The notes under the pieces are model-generated. The model saw only the letters and a list, made by a program, of their open reading frames with translations. It did not search any database and had not been told where the DNA came from. A program made the translations under genes and the position numbers. 64,000 bases of DNA from Otis tarda (lineage: Eukaryota > Chordata > Aves > Otidiformes > Otididae): positions 141,306,690 through 141,370,689 of the forward strand of contig CM048553.1 in NCBI GenBank assembly GCA_026413225.1, written 5' to 3'. Of the stretch, positions 1 through 12,700 are shown in pieces; positions within the stretch are counted from its first letter, which is position 1; each line of letters opens with the position of its first letter.

Positions 1-717
1 TTTAAAAGGTCCACTGAGAGAGCAAGGAGGGGAAACAGAATCAGCTCTCAAAGACCATGGAGGTCCCATAAGTTAGCAAAAATGTCATGGGAAGAAAGGA
101 TGAGAAAAGAGCAGCTGGGTTATATTGTCGAGAGAAGGGAACGAACCAACAATAAAGTATTGTCAGAAGTGTGTGCTAGGAAAGATGGGTTGAAAAGAGG
201 TAAGGAAAAGCATAAGAAGATGAATTCTTTTTGTTATACCCATTAAATTGCATGAAGACTGTCCAAATGGTGCTTTCTTGGAGTAATTGTATGGTCACTA
301 GATAGGAAGGTGCCAGCCCAGTAGTGACTAGTACAGAAATATATGAGAGATGATCTCCAAATCAAACTGTCAGTCACGCTTTGATCTCTACCATATAGGG
401 GATTATAGTTCGTGCCTTCAGGGGCAGAAAACCTGTAGCTCTGGTAATTTTTATGACTGTCATATAGTCTCATTGTGTCAACAGAGTGACAAAAGCAGCC
501 AGATGAAAAGCAGAAAGGGAAGGATGGAAGGATGCTGCAGGCAGGAGAAAAAGTATTGTAAAATCTGAAATACTTTTAAAACCCATGATAGTTTTTGGTT
601 TTTTCCTATTGGAATGTCAAATTGCATGGTACATTTCAAACTGGCCTCCTGGAGCTGTGAAAATACTCTTCCTATGTCTCCTACTTTTTATTTCATTATT
701 TATTTTAAGTGTTGCAG
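1..717. other. Left-edge sequence, presumed VPS13B intron
   Basis: AT-rich, with no open frame resembling the preceding VPS13B protein. It ends in a good pyrimidine-rich acceptor at 711-717. I see no repeat or other gene here. It is presumed intronic because VPS13B continues beyond the left edge. Confidence 0.6.
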
Positions 718-769
718 TATCCGGAGAGAGAGAGAATCTTCTGCTGCTGACCCACAGCAACATTTCAAA
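718..769 (+). CDS. VPS13B: Possible small VPS13B exon (52 nt)
   Basis: A pyrimidine-rich tract ending in 'gttgcag' is followed by a purine-rich 52-nt segment and a GTAGGA donor. Read as one base plus 17 codons it stays open (roughly IRRERESSAADPQQHFK). It ends at a codon boundary, which is exactly the phase the next exon at 1204 needs. GAGA-rich purine runs resemble exonic splicing enhancers. The donor is moderate and I cannot confirm homology from memory, so this is inference. It could also be an alternatively used or false exon. Confidence 0.5.
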
Positions 770-3700
770 GTAGGAGCAGCAGCTGGGGAAGAGGAAGTGC
801 AGCCCGTTGGCCTGAGAGATCAGTTGTCAAGCATGGAGAAACTTCTTCATGCCTCTCTGCGCAGCCTGTAGTGCCCTGTCTGCCCCGTGTGACGTGTCAT
901 TTCCAACTGAATTTAATTTTGTTTAAGTCTTTTACATAAGTTAGGAAATCTAGGTTTTATTGTAGTTTTAAATCTTTAAGGTTTGCATTACAGAAACATA
1001 AAGTAAAATATGTAAAGTCTTGGGATATATTTTGTCAACCCAAACGCTAGTTTTTGCACAGAGTAGAGTACTATGAGACCAAAGCTAATGGCAAGAGATC
1101 CCGAGGCATTTCTGTGTTGTAACAGTCACCACTGGGCAGACAGCTGCCAAAAGTCTTGCAATTAATCTGGTGCTTACTGGCTTTCATATCCCTTTCCTTT
1201 CAGAACCAATGCCCTGAAGCAGAGGAGCTGGTCTTCAGCCATTTTGTGATCTGTAATGACACACAAGAGACACTGCGGTTTGGCCAGGTGGATACTGATG
1301 AAAATATTTTGCTGGCTAGTCTCCACAGTCACCAGTACAGCTGGCGCTCTCACAAGTCCCCACAGGTATGTCAGAAACAGCCCTTCAAATGCAGCAATTG
1401 CTAAAACTGACTGTAGCTTTATGCATTGATTCTTCAATTTTCTCTATGGTCTCAACTATCTCTAATGCTCCAGTTCCTTCAGGAGACACACGCTGGGGCT
1501 GCATCAGAGAGAAAAGGTAAACAAAGAGTGAGGAAAGCCAGAAGTGTTTAGAAGTTGTTTGAGGGTAGAACTAGATGTGCACAACCGCTTTTTGTAAAAC
1601 TGAGCAGTTGTGGAAACTGAAGCTTCTGAAAAAAAGCAAAAGACGATTGCTTGCCAGGTTTTTATAACTAAGTGATCAGTGTCTGTTTTCTGTGATGTAC
1701 ATTAGAGGTTTGGGGAATTTTTTTGATGAATTGTTTTTACCAGAAGCATCTGTTCACTGAAATTGTTTGCAGAACAGGGTCAAACTGGACAAATCTCTCA
1801 ACTATGCATGTGCTTGCATTAGAAAAGATTTGAAATTGTCAGAAGCACGCCACTTAAATAGTTTAAATAATGCAATTTCTGTTTCTTGGGTGTTTTTCTA
1901 AGGATAAACACTGAAACTGAAATAAAATATTTTAAAATTATCAACAGGAAATATTTCAATGAAACCATGTTGTTGGTTTTCTTGACTGATGGTGAAAAGT
2001 GAACTTTTCATCTTGATTCAAGATTAGGGCAAGAATTTAAATCTTAAGAAAAAAGTATTTAGGAGACAGCAAAGCCATTTCTTCTCCAGCTCCTGCTGAG
2101 TGGGAGACTAGAGACCTGTGCCACCCCACGTGCTGAGCAGCAGTCCTGGGCTGAAGAGTTACTAAATTTTTTACAGATCCTAGGAGAAGCGTAGTGGATG
2201 AGGGTTCAGATCTCCTCTAGAGCCTTGGAAAATACCAGCCTTTGCATGTCAGAAAGAAGGTGAAATTTGGATGGTAATTCTAAACAGAAGCTGTGCCCAC
2301 TTTCACTGCTGACAAGTTTCAAGTTTCACTGGGAAGCAGAGATGGCAAATTTACTGTGTTTTTCATTCATATGTCACTTGGTGGATATGTAAAACTACTA
2401 GATTTTACATGAATGCGGTAATCTGTGGAGAGCAAATTCAGCCAGAGTAAACAGTTGCAGTTGACACTGAAGTCAAGGCGTAAGTTAAGAGAAAGGCAGG
2501 CTAATAAAGGACCATCTCACCCCAGCAACAGAGGAGTTGTTATAAACTGTGTGTGCACTGGTGTAATAGTGCACAGACGGGGACCTTTGGACACTTAGAG
2601 ACACTGTACGTCCCTTGTCACGTTTTCAAAAAGGACATATGTTTTCTCGCACAAGCAAAATGCCTGTGATGCCCCAGCTGATGGGCAAGTAGCCCAAATG
2701 GGTGACTGTGTTCTGTGCAATTGGACAATGTCAGATCATGAGACAGGATCCTCACTCATCAGGTGACAGTATTTACACTTGCACAATTGACATAACTCCC
2801 TCCAGTTGTGTGAGGGAGAAACAACCAGGCTTGTAGAAAGCTAGCTAAATGTGACCCATACTTCATAACCAATTATCACTCACTTTTATAGCAACTACCC
2901 AAAAAAAATCATTTAAAACTTTTCATAAACACATGGAAAAAGAAGGAAACGCTTAAGGCAATTATACATAAAACCGGAACTACGTAAGGCTTTCCTCTTA
3001 ACAATTTTTCTTATCCGTTTTCTGGTTACTTACATAAATTATTCAGTTGAGAGAATCCTCTTTTTGACCATCATTCTAGATAGTTCTGGTAATGCTGCAG
3101 TTAGGATTATGCTGTGTTTCTAATAATGGTGTACTTCCAACAGTGGTGCAAACTGAAGACAGGGATTATCTCAAGCACAGTGGAAAGCAGAAGAGTTAAA
3201 ATTGCAGCTTGTTACTGATTCTTTCTGTCACTTGCAGCCGAGCTGCTAAAGACCACTAGTACAATATATGGCATTAGCCATGCAACACCTGGAGAACTTA
3301 AATATTAAAACATTGATCTTTAGCTTGTCCTTTCAGTCACAGACTTGAACTGTGCAAAACATTCCAGTTTTGTGGCCACTATGTAAGTTTTGTATTAAAT
3401 GAAAAATAAAAGTGCAGGATGGAAAGTGGAAAAGTCAATCAGAAAACCAAATCACACATTAGGGAGTGGGTGAGGTGATGGTAGGAACTTCAGATTCATT
3501 TTTCAGCTATTCATTCTTCAGCTGAAAGTTGGTGATGTCAAAGGGTTTCCCCATTCTGTTTTGCTCTGATCAGATTCAGATTCACTGAAGAATTGGGCTG
3601 ATAAACAGTCAGGAGTGTCATGTTGGATTCCCATGTCCCAGGAGATGGCGAAGCTAACAGCTCACTCCTGACTCAACCACACTGCTGGCCAGCAGGCTCT

Positions 3701-6700
3701 ACTAGTACGGGGGCTATACCTCCCTTGTCCCAGCCCTTGGAATAATATCAAGAGTATTTCTGCTCCTTTAACGTTTTTCAACAGCCATCTCTTGCTGGAA
3801 AATTTAGAGACTGAAAAATAGCACTGAGGTAATTTCACTGAAAACATATGGAAGCACAGGCTTTCCACACACTGTTGAGATAGAAGCAAATTTTCTTACA
3901 AAGGTCGGAGAATCTTGGCATCCATCTATAAGCCTTGTTCATTTGGTTAATGTTAAATACAAATCACTGTAAGTTTAGCATGCTTCAGAAAGACAGTTCA
4001 TCTAAACAGTCTAAACAGCACAATCCTTTGTAATTTTAGATCGTATGAAATAAGTTTGTTTAAATATTATTGCAAATGTTGTCAGGTAATTTTTTTCAAT
4101 GATTAATACAAATCCTTGAAATGAAAGCAACAACTCAGTTAAGACATCAGGCTATCCCTGTTATGCTATGGCACTTTTCTAATTGTTTCCATGCAAAATT
4201 GGCTTACAGCTTATTATGCAAAGGTCAGAATAATGCCCAAGCATGGACAAACCCTCCAAGTGTCATATTCATGGAATGCTAGATGACTTCATAGTTATGA
4301 AATTATTTCATTTCTCATGATAATTCCCAACTTGCCAAGTTAGTGAATTTTAAGAACTCTGAGAGCAGATTGCAAGATAAATGTGAAATAATCCATACTT
4401 CTGGAGTCAGGGACTTCCCTCCAGGCATTAGTTCATACTTGACTTACTTGACTTACTCTTGGGGATAAAATCAGTTAGGACAAGGTCTTAGATACCACAT
4501 TCTCTTACTGGGAAAGAAAACCAACTTGCACAACTTCGGCTGGCTCATGTTTCTTGTTACACAGGCACTAAGAAGCAGCGGTTGCCATGAAATACTTTAT
4601 TTAACCTCTGCAAAATGTTTTTTTAGTATGGCAAGGCAGTTCAGTTAAATGAAAATAAATAGTTTTAAAAGGATTGTATTTCTTTCACATTCACATCAAT
4701 AAAATTCTCCATTTTTCTTTTACTAATTAAGCATAGTGATAGATGCAGTAATTGCCCATTTGAATTATTTAAGACAATTAAATATGTATACCTAAAATAA
4801 GTTAATTTTGTAGTAGGAGACAGTTATATAATGGTTTATTTATGTTTAGAATTAATTTTACTATTAATGAAGCTACTATGAGCTATAATTAAAATTTGTT
4901 CAACTTTTTCATGTTACAAAAACAGCTATGGCACACCAAGGATTTGGATTTATCGCCTATTTATGGTATCCCTCCAACTGTTTAGCTTAACTTAAAGCTC
5001 CTTCCTTCCTTCCTTCATTTTTTCCCAGCCCGGATCTTCTACATTTCAGGGAACCTAACCTTTCCTTTTTAACTTTCACTCTGATTCCTGCAAGTCTCGC
5101 TAGCTTGGCTAATATTTCAGTAATAAGTCTGAGGTCCAATCCTCACTCTTCTGTTCTGCTCCATCCCCCATGTTTTTCCTCAGATTTCGTGAGGTTTTGA
5201 CCTTCCTTAGGGATAAGACACCCCCAAATATATAGTCCCTTTCAGAGCTGGGGTAAGTCCAAAACTGATGATATTTGAGGCTTTAAGCAATTCTAGCGAA
5301 AGCTGCCAGACCTTGTGAGTTCCTTTTGCAGATTTTAATGAAAGCTAGAGGTCTGTTAGATATCATTACAAGGGAAGAGAAGCTGCATCACTCCTGGGCT
5401 CTACAGACAACACTGGCTCGTACATTATTATTGGATCCAGTCTGCACTCCTTATCTTGATCTTCGAGTTGCTTTGTGGGATGGGCCCCAGTTATGTCAAA
5501 AGTCATGTTTGTTTCCAAGACAGCTGTGTTTTTTAGGAGAAGAACTGGAGCATATGATACATAGGGTGAAACTCTGAAGTTAGAAGAGATCAGATCTTCC
5601 TAGCAATTTACTCAGAGTTAAGGAATTCTGTCTTGCAAGACAGTAGATAGTCAGAGTGTCCCACTAGGGATCACAGCAAATGTAAAAACCAGCTATTCAT
5701 ATGAAAGTCCCCAAAATGTATTCTGCAGAGATTGTTTGCTTGCAAGTAAACAGCAAAAATTTTCTATAACATGCTATTTATTGCTAGTTCTTTTCCCCAC
5801 ACTCAAACTTCAGCAGAGTCCTGTGAAGAAGCAGAGGATAGTGGATCTAGAGTCATTCTTTTGCTTTTGCTGCAAAACATAATGTTGCATAGGAGAAGTC
5901 TGCATTTAAAGTAGCAGCTCCCAAACCTTTCTCCACAGTCTTCTGCTAGGGTTATAACAGCCCATTTTCACTTTTCTATGTCTTTAACGTGAACCTGCAG
6001 GTGTAATAGGTAAAAATCAGTTCCTATGTTGGTTTGGGCAATGACTTCAATGAGAAAGTGGCCAAGTTACTGGTTATGAACAAAATAGATTTATTTCTTA
6101 TCAAAGTAGGTAAATATGCCCAAAACAGCTATGTGCCACCTTATTGCTACTAGTATAGAAGTTGAGGGAAAATATCTCTATCATTTGCTTTTCTGTTTTT
6201 CTGAATGTACATTTGTAAATTATTGAGTAGATATTAGTAGTGGTTAGTGTATTAGTAATACCTACACTAGAACCCATTTAAAGTTTTTCTTCTCCTCTTA
6301 TTTTAAATAGCGTGCCTGCAAAGCACAACTTCTACTACAATTTTATAAACATTTATAAACAAATTTTAACGGCAGTTGAAGATTCGGAAATAGCTTTAAG
6401 AACCTCCTCATTCTCCTACAAAAAAAAAAGACTGAAGGCAAATTTTAATTTATGTTGCATCTCCAGCAGAATCATAATTCATTGTTATTTATTTCCAAGT
6501 TGCCATTGTTTCAGGTATTGGGTTATATAAAGTGCAAAATGATATACAGTACTCTGCAGGTTCAAACTTAGAAACTGTGACTTATATATCAGTTATTATT
6601 GGGATATTTTCCTGGTTTGTTGTTTAAGGATGTTACAGATTCTCTGCACAACCTTTTGTACTTTACATAATCCTCCGCACATCATTCTCAGGGGAAAAGA

Positions 6701-9700
6701 AAAAAAGTTTTATTTTGTTTTACACCGTTCAAGTAGTGAGAATTATATTGTTGCTTTACTTTGAGGTCCTGCATTCAAAATCAATGGTTATGTTATAATA
6801 TAGGTAATTGACTTTCTAGATAATACCTGGGGCAGGCAAGGATTGATATTATCCATGAATCACATGAACACTTGCAATTCGGTTACTGTTCCTTAACCGA
6901 AAGGCTTATTTTCTCTAGTGTGTAGAGCTAGTTTCTACCTGCGAGGTTCAGGCCTGTTTTGCAGGTTATATTGAGGTTTGAACACCTCCAGGAGCCCCCA
7001 GGGTCAGAGTTTATCTGTGAGTGTGACTTTTTTCTACTAGCCAGCATGGGGCTGATGGAAATTACTTTCTCCCATGCTGCATACTGGCCTGCTGTCTCAC
7101 TTACTGGTGAGATCTCCCAGGTCCCGTGAGAAAACTGGAACTGGTGGCTGCTGCAGCTGACAATGTACAGAATGAACATTCCATTCACTGTTTTCCTGAA
7201 CACTAATTGTGGGGTTTTTTTACAGTGAAGATAGTGAAACACTGGCACAAATTGCCCAGAATGGTGGTGGATGCCCCATCCCTGGAAACATTCAAGGCCA
7301 GGCTGGATGGGGCTCTGAGCAACCTGATCTAGTTGGAGATGTCCCTGCTCCTTGCAGGGGGCTGGACTAGATGGCCTTTAAAGGTCCCTTCCAACCCTAA
7401 ACTATTCTCTGATTCTATGTTTTTATTGTTGTAAGTCCTAATCCTGGCCAGGGGCCACCTTGTATCCTGAAAACGCAACCAAAAATACCAATCATCCTTC
7501 TCCTTTAATTTTTCAATTAAAAATTGCTTTAGCTTCAAGCCTTATAATTCAGCTCCCATCTCCAGGTCTCCATTTTGCCTGTGCTGCTGCATCACCAGAG
7601 CTTTTATTTTACTATCTTGTATCTTCTAAAATAGCCAACTCCTTCCACACCGTTAACCAGGTCCTCACTTGACCAGTCTCTCACAGTTGAGAGCAATAAC
7701 CCCTATTCTTCCCAAAAAGCATTTTCTACTTTCACTTGGAAGACAGATATAATCTAACTGCAGTGAAACCAAGTTAACTTTGGCATATCTACAAGCGAAG
7801 TAGAAATCAAATTTGTATCACTAAGCATTTTGAGGGCACAAGCTTTAAATTACTTACACAGCTGGAAAATGCTGCCTTTTCTGGACAGGCTCCATTCTTA
7901 GTCTCATTTTTAATCCCTCATTTTAGTCTTCATGCCTTGTCATATGACACTTAGCTTGATTTACTCAGATCGTATCCTTCACTCGCACATCTAGCTGAAA
8001 ATCTAGGTAAATTTTGAGGAGGGCACAGAGACATTCTGTGAAAAGATGTGATAAAGAGTACAGCTTTTCTAACCATTCGCTCCAGTGGGAGCAGCTTCAT
8101 CTTAGTCTGCCTCCTGAAGGCAATTTCTTTCCCTCTCAAAACAGAAATCCTTAATGGCTCAGAATTACAAATCCAAACCACAACAAAGTCTAGTTAAAAA
8201 AAAAAACCTCTGTTGTCTGTTGATATGTTTCCCCAACAGAAAACGCAGAAATCAAATGGTTGCACAAATGAGTGCCTATCTTCACATATATAATAGCTTG
8301 TTTGAAATTCTCTCTAAGCTATAAACTGCCACTTGTTACTGGATTGTTTTTGTTAGAATGCTTTTGAAGTCTGTTGAATATTTTTGTACTTTTTTGCAAT
8401 GACTTCTCTTTTTGCCTAATATATGTACCATACCTAGCTATACTTGTTGAACTTTTTTTAAGGAGGGTCTAATAAATACTTAGCATTTGCTTAAAGCTTA
8501 ATAAATGAAAGGGAGTTACATAGCAATTACTGTGAATCTGTAATATTAGGTTAGTTTTATAACTTTAGAGCTCTGCCTTGTTGAGTATCTAACACCATCT
8601 ATTATGATGTCTTCTGCTAAAATAATGTTAACAACTGATTACTTAATTTTCTAAAATTACTTCCATTTCTATTTCCTGCCATATATCTCTGTATCACTTA
8701 GTGTCATTTGCTAATTACTTCTACCCACATTTTCCAGAAATCTCACATTTAAATAACTGATTTCACCCACAGACCCCTTTGCATTTTAATGGAATGCGGT
8801 TTCTTGGCTCAAAAGTAAACTTACACAGTACTCAGTTCTTACAGTTGTTATGTCATTAGTACAAATATATTTGATATCTTTAAAATAACTTATGAAGGCT
8901 GTTCCCTTTGTATGTAGCATTTACCAGTACACAGATAGTATGTTTGTAAAATAAGAAAATGCCAGTATATGACAATAGCTCTTTTTTATTTTTCTTTCTG
9001 AACCACGAAGTTAAATGCAGACTAATTGTTGAGCTACAAAGAAAATTAGCAAGGCAGCATTTGGGAGCTAATGACTGCTCAGGGAAAGCTGACAGCACGT
9101 TCCTTGGGAACATTCAACTTGTGAGCAAAGCTGTTTATACAGGGTGGGAGACATCCTAATGTTGGAGCTACATACAATTACTAATCATCAATTATGGCAT
9201 TTATATGACATCGATCTTTGGAGTGCACCGTATTTTGTGTGCCTTCTAGCTGAAACTGACCATTTAGTACCTTTTCTCATTATTTGGCTGTCATTTCCAG
9301 CTACCAGTCTCTCCAAAGTAAACAGTTTTCTTGCTTCTCTTAGTTTTCGTATGTGATGAGATTTATTCCCAGCTGCCTCTGTAAGAAACTGAACTGATTC
9401 CAGCCACTGCAGTTGGATTGTTTTGTTGTGTTTTTCCTTTTCTGTAACTAATACTTAAGAATGAAAGCGACGTGTTAGTTTATGAGTTTGCGTGTCCTAG
9501 TGCACAGCTTTCCCTCATAATCTTGAATATGAAGCTGTGCCCGCGCATGTGCGCATCCAGATGCATGCCCGCGTGGGCACTGGCACATATTAGCCTTTGT
9601 GCTTCCAGAGTAAAACTAATTCGTGTCTGAATGCAACAGTCATCACTCTTGCAAATTCAAAAGCCACCCACTGAATAGATGTTATTGTTCTGCGTGTAAC

Positions 9701-12700
9701 TTGTGCTGAGGATACCACAAATTGCAAACAGGCTACTGAGATGTAATATCTTTGAAAGTTGTTGCTGCGGTTGTTTCTTAAAACAATGAAAAAAACCCAA
9801 CATCCAGCCCTTCAGTAAGTCCGACTGGCCAGACCCATGGCCAGTGCGATCTCTTTCTGGAAACAAATCATGGGCAAACATAATATTTACAAGTTTCAAT
9901 TTTTGCTAGCGTAAATAATCAAACTTTGGGCCTGATCCTGTTCTCAATTACTTAAATTAATTAATGACAAATGTCAAAAATCAGAGTGAAATTCAGCCCT
10001 CAGGAGGGAATTCCCACAAGGCCTTTATATAACTCTTTTAAAGGACTTAAGTGATGCTTAGCCTCTGTGCTGGCCCTCTGCAAAGAATAAATTTTACCCA
10101 GAATGCTTATTGCTTTGATCCCTTATATATAACTCACATCCTTAAGTTTGCACAGCCACAAAAGATCTATACAGAGCTAAATAGCCAGATCTTCAGCTGG
10201 CGTAAATTTATGTAACTTCATTGACCTACATGGAACAGTACCAATTTTCACTACTCTGGCTTAAAGAATCTCCATGGGATAGAGGTAAGTGCGTATGGTG
10301 GGTTAATGGATGAAAGGCTCTTCAAATGATGAAAGACTGTATTGCTCTGGAAGTGATTTAAGTTAAACTGGAAAAAAGCCACTCCTTCTCCGGAATAAAT
10401 CACACAGGGAGTATAATTATGCAGTTAAATTTCTTCTCATGCAGTCAAGCTTAACTTGCCACCACATTTGTGTAAGAAATGAAATGTTTCCCATCTCTCA
10501 GCAATATGCTAAGTTCTACATTTAACGCACATATACGTGTGAGCTAACAAGGATATATACAAATACATTTACATCCTCCTTTATTTTGAATGGAAGGGTG
10601 TTTGTAATTTTCTGTCTTATTCGGAAGGCAAAAATTCTGGCCTGGGCCTGCATTCCATATCACCTTGCTGGTAATAAAGAGAATGGATTTCTAGGGCAGT
10701 AAAGAAAAGCTCCTATTTCCTGTTTTATGCTCTCTAGTCTAAATACCCTTTTTTTCTGAGCAACTGTATGCTGGATTTTTACTATCCTAAATACACTGTT
10801 AAAGCAGGTCATTTATAGAAATGCATGATGCAGAGTCATTTAACAATATTGTTAATTCTTCTGTTTGTATCTGAAATCACAGAATGAGTGGATCATTCAG
10901 AGAACTGGTGTGCTTAGCATTGCTGAGTTTTAAAACCAAGAATATTTCTCTGTCATGGGAATTCCTATCCTACTGCAAGGCGCTTTTTTTTTCCCAGTTA
11001 TGTATTGAAGTAGTAATTGCTTTCTTTCCAGCTGTTACACATCTGTATTGAAGGCTGGGGAAACTGGCGGTGGTCTGAACCATTCAGTGTGGACAATACA
11101 GGGACCTTTATTCGTACCATTCAGTACAAGGGCCGGACAGCATCACTTATTATCAAGGTTCAGCAGCTCAGTGGAGTGCAAAAGCAAGTAAGTATTTGAC
11201 CCAGTTTGGAAAAAATAGCATGAGTGATTTAAACTGTTATCTATTCACAAATTAGTCACCTTATTATTTATTCTCTCGTACTGGGGTTGGCAAAAAAACC
11301 CAAGTGTAACAGTCTTCTAGGGGCATTTTTGGGAGGTTTTACAACTCTTTTCTTCCCTTTGGTATGGATCTTAGCAATTAAAAGCTCGATTACCACCACA
11401 TATTTTGCATGTTCCAGTAAACAGCCCTTTGCGTGGTTTGTAATTTTTGACAGTGCTAAGTTACACAATCTCTTGCATGTTTTAAGCTCTTGAGAAGCAG
11501 AATTTATATTTTTTTAAGAAACTGTTCCTATCTTATTCTGGGTTGTAATTCAGGCCTTTATATTGTTAAAAGAGTAAGTAGTAATGACCAAATTAACATT
11601 TGAAAATGGACTGCTGTGCAGTAGCCTTTCACATACTGTCTTTATAAAGAGATCTGTAATAACACTGCGGTCATTCTGCCTGCGTTGGCAGAAGCCTGAG
11701 TATGTGGTGGACATAACATATTCGGCTCATGGATATGGCAGAGCGCCTTATGTTGCGCAGCAGCTGATCAGACAAGAACAGTGCCTGGCGTCACTGAAAG
11801 CCCTGCTCAGATTTGGTTGTAGGTTGTAGCTAGGGTGTGCACCCTCATTAATGAAAAGCAAGTGAAGATGGTTGTAGCAGGGATAGATGTGGAATGCTGT
11901 TCTTGATATAACTTAGAAAAAGTCAGATATATGTTCTATGATAAACAACTGATAAATGGTGGACAACAACAACTCAAATTTGGTAATTTTCCAGGTGGGT
12001 GCACTTAAATACAGGAACATCGTACATCCATTTAATGGAATTATTATCTTTAAAACAGCAAAGGTACTGACAGATCTGGATCACTGAATTGTGATGGGAA
12101 TGTGAAGTGTCAGTAGAAACTTTTCTTGTGAAGTGCATCACTGCGTCTGCTCAGAAAGGGCTCTGCGTTCAGAGACCATCACAGTACTCTTAAAATCCAA
12201 ACCAAAAGTATGTCAGCCATTGGCAGTATGACTGAGTTCAGTGGGAAGGAAAGTGGGTATTTTACATGTTTCTTTCAAGCCCAAACAGTGCCTTAGCAAT
12301 ATTTCAAGTGTTTTAATGCCTAGGTTTCTATGAAATTGAAGCCAATTTTATTTAGCCAATAAAAATAATGTTTTGCCATTCACTGCCTTCAGCAGTGCTT
12401 GGGAAAACCTAAAATAGGGAGATTATTCTTGTACAGGTTTTCACTCTGTAATTCAATTTTGACCTTTCTTTTTCACAATTGTTTATGTATGAGCTGCGTA
12501 TTTTTGTGTTTTAGATCCTAATCTGTGGAAGACAGACAGTCTGTAGTTACCTTTCCGAAAGTATTGAACTGAAAGTGGTTCAGCATTACATTAGTCAGGA
12601 TGGACAGGCCGTTGTTAAAGAACACATCAACTGCCTTGCAGCCAAGCAGAAGTTACCTTCTTACGTCCTAGAAAACAATGAGCTCACCGAGCTAAGTGTG

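Larger units (their letters stand above)
1366..11031. other. Large VPS13B intron (9.7 kb)
   Basis: Mostly AT-rich unique sequence with no supported exon. It contains a short CCTT microsatellite near 5000-5017, a plus-strand CR1 3' end at 7212-7419, two adjacent hairpins at 9501-9580 and degraded old repeats at about 9924-10275. Open frames such as 5326-5577 and 9657-9899 match nothing I recognise and are probably chance. Confidence 0.75.

Noticed and set aside
11584-11829. 81-codon plus-strand frame between VPS13B exons
   Set aside because: The VPS13B protein joins perfectly without it, and it ends in a stop with no suitable donor.
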